This document shows, piece after piece, positions 6,069 through 10,032 of a stretch of DNA of 10,032 nt. The stretch spans positions 1 through 10,032 of the forward strand of contig JAPYMU010000058.1 of NCBI GenBank assembly GCA_028286165.1. Reading direction: 5' to 3'. A model generated the notes under the pieces. The model saw nothing but the letters and a program-made list of their open reading frames with translations. It was not told the origin of the DNA and did no database searches. Source of the stretch: Spongiicolonus versatilis. Lineage in GTDB: Bacteria; Pseudomonadota; Gammaproteobacteria; Arenicellales; Spongiicolonaceae. Each line of letters begins with the position of its first letter. Positions within the stretch are counted from its first letter, which is position 1. A program made the position numbers and the translations under genes.

Positions 6069-7337
6069 GTGAGGGCGGTGGGCGCCGTTGCTTTTATCCT
6101 GAAGGGCTACCCGCGCCTGTCGGAGACGTTTATCACGCGCGAGATTCACGCGCTGGAGCAGCGCGGGCTGGATGTGCGCATTTACTCCCTGCGCCGCCCC
6201 ACCGACCGCGCGCGCCATCCGTTGCACGAAAAAATCCGCGCGGTGCCGCGCTACCTGCCGGAATATTTGCACCGCGAGCCGCTGCGGGTGCTGCGCGCCT
6301 GGCGCCAAGTGTCGCGCCGGCCCGGCTACCGCCATGCATGGCGCGCCTTTATCCGCGACCTGCGCCGCGACTTCACCCGCAACCGCGCGCGGCGTTTTGG
6401 CCAGGCGCTGGTTCTGATTGCCGAACTTGATTCCGGCATCCAACACCTGCACGCGCATTTTTTTCACACCCCGGGTTCGGTGGCGCGCTATGCATCGCTG
6501 CTCAGCGGCCTGCCGTGGAGTTGCTCGGCGCACGCCAAGGACATCTGGACGCAGGGTGAGGGCGAGATGCGCGAGAAGTTGAAAACCTGCGCCTGGCTGG
6601 TCACCTGCACCCGCCACAACGCCGAGTTCCTCAGCCGCCTGCAGTCGCGGCCGGGGCAGGTGGCGCTGGTGTACCACGGGCTGGATACCGCGCAGTTTGC
6701 ACCTCCCGAGTCGGAGTCACCGTCTTTGGCTCCGCAACCGCCATTTCCGGCGCCGCATGCACCACTTTCCACGTCGCAACCACCGCCGCGCACCCTGCAA
6801 CTGCTGTCCGTCGGCCGCGCGGTGCCGAAAAAAGGCTACGAGATTCTGCTGCGCGCCCTCGCCCGCATTCAAGACCTGGACTGGCGGTTCACCCACATCG
6901 GCGGCGGCCCGCTGCTCGGCCAACTGCAGCGCCGCGCCCGCGCCCTCGGCATGGCAGGGCGCATCCACTGGCGCGGCGCGCAGGATTCGGAAACGGTTTT
7001 GCAGGCCTACCGCGCCGCCGATGTTTTTGTGCTGGCCAGTTGCATCAGCGGCGACGGCGACCGCGACGGCCTGCCCAATGTTCTGCTGGAAGCGCAAAGC
7101 CAGCGCGTCGCCTGCGTCGCCACCCGCGTGTCCGGCATTCCGGAATTAATTGACCACGGTGAAACCGGCCTGTTGGTGGCGCAAAACGATGACGCGGAAC
7201 TGGCGCGCGCGCTGCGGCAACTTCTGGGTGACGCCGGGCTGCGCGCCAAGCTGGCCGCCGCCGGGTATAAAAAAGTGCGCGGGGAATTTCCGCTGGAGCG
7301 CGGCATTGACCGGTTGATGGAAAAGTTCGGCGCGTGA
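6069..7337 (+). CDS. GT4-family glycosyltransferase (WcaL/colanic-acid-like)
   Basis: A 422-residue GT-B fold enzyme. The N-terminal domain opens with AVAFILKGYPRLSETFITREI (6-26), a hallmark of WcaL-like capsule/exopolysaccharide glycosyltransferases, and includes LHAHFFHTPGSVARY (127-141) and WSCSAHAKDIW (150-160). The C-terminal domain has LLSVGRAVPKKGYEIL (245-260), IGGGPLLGQL (277-286) and GLPNVLLEAQSQ (334-345). The EX7E motif reads D333-X7-E341, so its first Glu is Asp. The domains are joined by an unusually Pro-rich linker (212-240) built from three 21-bp imperfect repeats. It probably transfers an activated sugar to a lipid-linked or growing glycan at the cytoplasmic face of the membrane. 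The start is GTG 6069-6071; GTG 6078 is an alternative. Its TGA overlaps the next gene's ATG by one base, so the pair is an operon. Confidence 0.88.
   Translation: MRAVGAVAFILKGYPRLSETFITREIHALEQRGLDVRIYSLRRPTDRARHPLHEKIRAVPRYLPEYLHREPLRVLRAWRQVSRRPGYRHAWRAFIRDLRRDFTRNRARRFGQALVLIAELDSGIQHLHAHFFHTPGSVARYASLLSGLPWSCSAHAKDIWTQGEGEMREKLKTCAWLVTCTRHNAEFLSRLQSRPGQVALVYHGLDTAQFAPPESESPSLAPQPPFPAPHAPLSTSQPPPRTLQLLSVGRAVPKKGYEILLRALARIQDLDWRFTHIGGGPLLGQLQRRARALGMAGRIHWRGAQDSETVLQAYRAADVFVLASCISGDGDRDGLPNVLLEAQSQRVACVATRVSGIPELIDHGETGLLVAQNDDAELARALRQLLGDAGLRAKLAAAGYKKVRGEFPLERGIDRLMEKFGA
6720..6782 (+). repeat. Three imperfect 21-bp repeats in the glycosyltransferase linker
   Basis: Units at 6720-6740, 6741-6761 and 6762-6782 all begin CCN and encode the heptads PSLAPQP, PFPAPHA and PLSTSQP (residues 218-238), in phase with the frame. 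The core CCGCCATTTCC and CACCACTTTCC resembles the minus-strand core CCACCATTTCC of the spacer array at 1030-1197. The match is suggestive rather than proven. Confidence 0.55.
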
Positions 7338-8440
7338 TGAGAGTCGCTTTTTACGCGCCCATGAAACCGCCCGGCCACCCGCGCCCGTCGGGCGACCGCC
7401 GCATCGCGCGGCTTTTTTTGCGCGCGCTTGGCATGGCCGGTTTTGATGTCTTCACCGCCTCCGAATTTCGCAGTTGGGATGGTGATGGCGGCCGGCAGGA
7501 AAAACTTGCAAGGCGCGGCCGGCAAATTGCGGAACAATTAAAAAAAACCGCCCGCGCCGATGCGTGGTTCACCTACCACGCCTACCACAAAGCCCCGGAC
7601 CACCTCGGCGCCGCGCTCAGCCGCGCCTGGGGCGTTCCCTATTTCATCGCCGAGGCGTCGGTTGCGGCAAAACAGGCCGGCGGGCCCTGGGACGCCGGCC
7701 ACCGCCAAACCCTTGCGTGCATCCGCGCGGCAAAAAAAATCTTCACCCTGAACCCGCGCGATGCGCCCGGCCTGCGCGCCGCCCTCGGCGGCGAAGAAAA
7801 AATCATCCGCATGCAACCGTTTCTCGCCATGCCCGAAACGCCGCCGGACAAGGCCGCCGCCAGAAAAAAATTAGCGCGGCGTTACACAATGGACGCGCGC
7901 AAAACCTGGCTGGTGACGGTGGCGATGATGCGCGGCGGCGACAAACTGCGCTCCTACCGCATCCTCGCCGATGCGCTGCAAACTTTGCGCGGCGCGGACT
8001 GGCAATTGCTGGTGGTGGGGGACGGCGTCGCGCGCGGCGACGTGGAAAAAATGTTCGCCGCCCCCGGCGGCCGCGCCGTGTTTGCCGGTGAACTCGGGCA
8101 AGACGGCGTCACCGAAGCGTTGTCCGCCGGTGATTTGTTCGTCTGGCCGGCGGTGAATGAAGCCCTCGGCATGGCGCTGCTGGAGGCGCAAAGTTGCGGC
8201 CTGCCGGTGGCGGCCGGTGACGGCGGCGGCAGCGGCGTTGCCAAAATCGTGCGCCACGGCGAAACCGGCCTGCTGGCGGCACCGGGCGACACCGAAGCCT
8301 TCACCGCCGCTGTGGCGCGCCTGCTGCACAACCCCGCCGAGCGCCGGCAAATGGCGCGGCGCGCCGCCGCCGTTGCCGCCGGCGAACACAGTCTGGCGGC
8401 GGCGGCGGATTTTCTTAAGGCGCACTTAGCCGGCGCTTAG
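7337..8440 (+). CDS. Second GT4-family glycosyltransferase
   Basis: A 367-residue protein starting at ATG 7337-7339, whose A is the last base of the preceding TGA (TGATG), so it is coupled to the first glycosyltransferase. The N-terminus MRVAFYAPMKPPGHPRPSGDRR is typical of a GT4 subfamily I recall from Alphaproteobacteria. FTYHAYHKAPDHLG (78-91) and GVPYFIAEAS (99-108) follow. The C-terminal domain shows LLVVGDG (224-230) and an intact EX7E, E275-ALGMALL-E283. HGETGLLAAPGD (307-318) is the usual nucleotide-sugar pocket region. The acceptor and sugar are unknown; context suggests the same surface glycan as its neighbour. Runs of eight A occur at 7540-7547 and 7732-7739. The last 15 bases overlap the end of the opposing HD gene. 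Confidence 0.85.
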   Translation: MRVAFYAPMKPPGHPRPSGDRRIARLFLRALGMAGFDVFTASEFRSWDGDGGRQEKLARRGRQIAEQLKKTARADAWFTYHAYHKAPDHLGAALSRAWGVPYFIAEASVAAKQAGGPWDAGHRQTLACIRAAKKIFTLNPRDAPGLRAALGGEEKIIRMQPFLAMPETPPDKAAARKKLARRYTMDARKTWLVTVAMMRGGDKLRSYRILADALQTLRGADWQLLVVGDGVARGDVEKMFAAPGGRAVFAGELGQDGVTEALSAGDLFVWPAVNEALGMALLEAQSCGLPVAAGDGGGSGVAKIVRHGETGLLAAPGDTEAFTAAVARLLHNPAERRQMARRAAAVAAGEHSLAAAADFLKAHLAGA

Positions 8441-9085
8441 CGGCGTGAACATTTTTTCCGGGTGGTCCAGCCCGGACAAGTGGCGCGCGATATTTTGCCG
8501 CGCCTGCGGTTCCAGTTTGTCGCGGAAAAATTGTGTGCTGTATAAAAATTCGCGCTGCAGAAGAAAGCGCAAAAATTTCGCCTGCTTGTCTGCAAACGTT
8601 GCATCGTCCAGGTGCGGGTATTCGCGGCGCACGTTGCACGAGTCCCGGTGAAACTCCGGCCACGGCAGGCCGATGCTGGATAAATCAATGTCGGCCACCA
8701 GGCGGCCGTCGCCGTCGCCCGCGTCCGGCGGCTCGCAGTGCACGGTGTCCATGATTAATTTTTCCACCCGCGCGGCAAACGCCGGCGGGGTTTTTCCGGC
8801 GCGGGCGGCAAACCATGCGGCGCTTTTTTCCTCGTTGCCGGCGGCGCGCGCGTCGTAAACCACATCGTGAAACCACAGCGCCGCCTCCACCGCGTCCGGG
8901 TTTTGCATTTTTTCATGCACGCGGTCAAACCAGCCGAGGCAGTGCGCAATGTGCGCCAGGGTGTGGTAGTGGCGGCCGGCGGCGGCGTACTGTTTTTTTA
9001 TTTCGGCGAAAATTTTTTCGCCATCAGCGGCCGCCGCCTGCGGCGCGCAGCGCTTCCACAGCCGGACAAACCGCGCCGGGTTCAC
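8426..9085 (-). CDS. HD-superfamily metal-dependent hydrolase (COG4339 type)
   Basis: A 219-residue soluble protein with the layout of predicted HD phosphohydrolases. RHYHTLAHIAHCL (38-50) supplies His ligands, WFHDVVYD (71-78) is the HD pair, GNEEKSA (83-89) is conserved in the family, and VHCEPP followed by VADIDLSSIGLPW (130-142) supplies the distal Asp. The metal site looks intact, so activity is plausible, but the substrate is not known for this family; some homologues carry the misleading name 'NMDA receptor subunit'. The start is GTG 9083-9085, overlapping the upstream cNMP-binding gene's TGA as GTGA, so expression is coupled. The 3' end overlaps the opposing glycosyltransferase gene by 15 bp (8426-8440). 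Pairing with a cyclic-nucleotide sensor hints at nucleotide signalling, which is inference only. Confidence 0.85.
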   Translation of the reverse strand: MNPARFVRLWKRCAPQAAAADGEKIFAEIKKQYAAAGRHYHTLAHIAHCLGWFDRVHEKMQNPDAVEAALWFHDVVYDARAAGNEEKSAAWFAARAGKTPPAFAARVEKLIMDTVHCEPPDAGDGDGRLVADIDLSSIGLPWPEFHRDSCNVRREYPHLDDATFADKQAKFLRFLLQREFLYSTQFFRDKLEPQARQNIARHLSGLDHPEKMFTPLSAG

Positions 9086-9564
9086 GAATCCCCGCCGCCG
9101 CGCCGCAACTTGCGCACGCGGTTTTCCAGCGTCTCCACCTGCTCGTGCGCCTCGGCCAGTTTGCCGCTTAACTGGCGCATCACATCCAGCGCCACCGCCG
9201 GGTTTTCGGTGATGAGTTTGAGAAAAGTGTCGTTGTCGATGCGCAGCGTTTTAACCGCGCCGCGCGCCTTCAGGGTGGCCGAGCGCGGCGCATTGCTGAG
9301 CACCGCCATCTCGCCGATTAACTCGTCGCGGCCGCGGGTCAGCACCGCCACTTCCTCGCCGCTTTCGGTCTGCGCGAGAATGTCCACCTCGCCGTCCAGA
9401 ATCACATATGCGCTGTCCGACGGCTCGCCGGCGCGGAACAAATAATCGCCGTCTTTGTAGGAAAGCGCCTCGCTGGTGAAAGCCAGCAGTTTAAGTTTGG
9501 ACGGATCCAGTTTGGACAGCATCGGCACCTGGCGCAACTGGTCGGCCTCGTTAAAAACATCCAC
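9082..9564 (-). CDS. Small cyclic-nucleotide-binding domain protein
   Basis: About 160 residues from the preferred start, consisting of one cNMP-binding beta-roll and a short C-terminal helix. YLFRAGEPSDSAYVILDGEVDIL (41-63) is the hairpin and hinge. LIGEMAVLSNAPRSATLKA (82-100) is the phosphate-binding cassette, with Glu85 and Arg94 that normally contact the cyclic nucleotide, so ligand binding is likely. The tail (about 131-154) is a charged amphipathic helix suited to coiled-coil dimerisation. There is no Crp-type DNA-binding domain, so it is a sensor or scaffold rather than a transcription factor. I chose GTG 9562-9564 because GGGGAGG lies eight bases upstream. An in-frame GTG at 9616-9618 would add 18 non-conserved residues. 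It is the first gene of a two-gene operon with the HD protein. Confidence 0.88.
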   Translation of the reverse strand: MDVFNEADQLRQVPMLSKLDPSKLKLLAFTSEALSYKDGDYLFRAGEPSDSAYVILDGEVDILAQTESGEEVAVLTRGRDELIGEMAVLSNAPRSATLKARGAVKTLRIDNDTFLKLITENPAVALDVMRQLSGKLAEAHEQVETLENRVRKLRRGGGDS

Positions 9565-9651
9565 AACCGCATCCTCCCCGCCACCGGCGGGCGTTGGTCT
9601 GGTTGAATAGATTGGCACGGCGGCGCGGCTAAATCAAGCGGCTGTACAGGT

Positions 9652-9834
9652 TCAATACATGTGAGACAATTCAGGCGGCCGATGGTGTGTGCGCTGGGTA
9701 GCGGCGTTTGATGCACCGCTTGCCACGCATGCAAGGTTGAGCGGCAAACGCCAGCGTAATCCATCGCCGAGGCCTAAGCCGTGCTTTTGCCAAAACGCCA
9801 AGGCGTCCCGGCGCTTCTCGGCGGTCGTGCTCAT
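9652..9834 (-). pseudogene. Decayed transposase/integrase fragment (IS481-like, rve class)
   Basis: From ATG 9832-9834 the minus strand reads MSTTAEKRRDALAFWQKHGL, like the N-terminus of IS481/IS3-type transposases. At about 9765-9772 a single extra base shifts the frame, and the adjacent frame continues AMDYAGVCRSTLHAWQ, the recognition helix of the same helix-turn-helix domain. Soon after comes LPSAHTIGRL, which in intact relatives lies tens of residues further on, implying an internal deletion. Back in the first frame, LSHMY ends at TGA 9652-9654 where intact proteins tend to have Trp (SHMYW). The fragment is about 180 bp against roughly 1 kb for an intact gene and cannot be active. The family assignment is from motif memory, so moderately certain. 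Confidence 0.5.
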
Positions 9835-10032
9835 GTTGGCCTCCGCCAATGCTATGGAAGCCGTAGCATACAGCCCGGGCACGCCAAAACCGATGTTCTT
9901 GAACTGCCTTTCAGACCCCTTTTACGGACGGTTCTTCCGAATCCAAAGAGTCCAGAATGCATGTGGCAATTTGCATTGATTTTCGGCTAAATTGGGGTGC
10001 TAACGATACGCGGGCACCCCGCTCGATGGGGG
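9835..10032. other. Right-edge stretch without a recognisable gene
   Basis: I find no supported coding region here. The minus-strand frame of the transposase fragment stays open to 9882 without recognisable motifs. AATGCA/TGCATT and GGGGTGC/GCACCCC form short inverted repeats. The segment may be the remaining upstream end of the decayed insertion sequence, but no matching terminal repeat was found on the other side. Confidence 0.4.
9994..10020. repeat. 7-bp inverted repeat near right edge
   Basis: GGGGTGC (9994-10000) and GCACCCC (10014-10020) are perfect inverted repeats around a 13-base loop. There is no T-tract on either side within view, so a terminator is not supported. It may be an operator or part of a mobile-element end. 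Confidence 0.45.

Noticed and set aside
9565..9618. Longer N-terminus of the cNMP-binding protein from GTG 9616-9618
   Set aside because: The inner GTG 9562-9564 has a strong GGGGAGG eight bases upstream and the added residues do not look conserved. Not excluded.
9643..10000. Terminal inverted repeats of an insertion sequence (TGTACAGG... and GTTAGCACCCC...)
   Set aside because: The two candidate ends do not match each other when read inwards, so element borders are not supported.
9883..10032. tRNA or structured RNA at the right edge
   Set aside because: No cloverleaf or T-arm consensus was found; only short inverted repeats without further support.

Overview
The window is GC-rich DNA (about two thirds G+C in most genes) from a proteobacterium. 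This rests on reading the proteins, with no database search. The ornithine carbamoyltransferase reads like beta/gammaproteobacterial enzymes. The two glycosyltransferases and the long ABC protein resemble families I remember mainly from Alphaproteobacteria. I therefore place it no lower than Proteobacteria.

Left part, all minus strand. A partial gene (1-925) runs off the left edge and encodes a DUF805 membrane domain, a Pro-rich linker, a single transmembrane helix and MORN-type repeats. Upstream of it a gene-poor stretch (926-1259) carries about eight degenerate 21-bp tandem repeats. Next is a two-gene operon with a 4-base ATGA overlap: argF (ornithine carbamoyltransferase, GTG start) followed by an FbpC-like ABC ATPase. 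A strong intrinsic terminator separates argF from the gene upstream of it, an 887-residue fused ABC exporter. Its nucleotide-binding domain has lost almost every catalytic residue and carries a roughly 290-residue insertion that repeats parts of the domain itself.

Right part. A 99-bp divergent spacer leads to two plus-strand GT4 glycosyltransferase genes that overlap by one base (TGATG). The second overlaps, tail to tail by 15 bp, an HD-superfamily hydrolase gene (COG4339 type). That gene is translationally coupled (GTGA overlap) to a small cyclic-nucleotide-binding protein. The last 400 bases hold a decayed transposase fragment and short repeats, with no intact gene recognised.

Working model (inference): the divergent ABC exporter and glycosyltransferase pair make and move a surface polysaccharide or glycolipid, and the cNMP sensor and HD protein may be regulatory or accessory partners. 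The most unusual items are the catalytically degenerate, internally duplicated ABC domain, the 21-bp repeat array whose heptad pattern recurs inside a glycosyltransferase linker, and the DUF805-MORN fusion.
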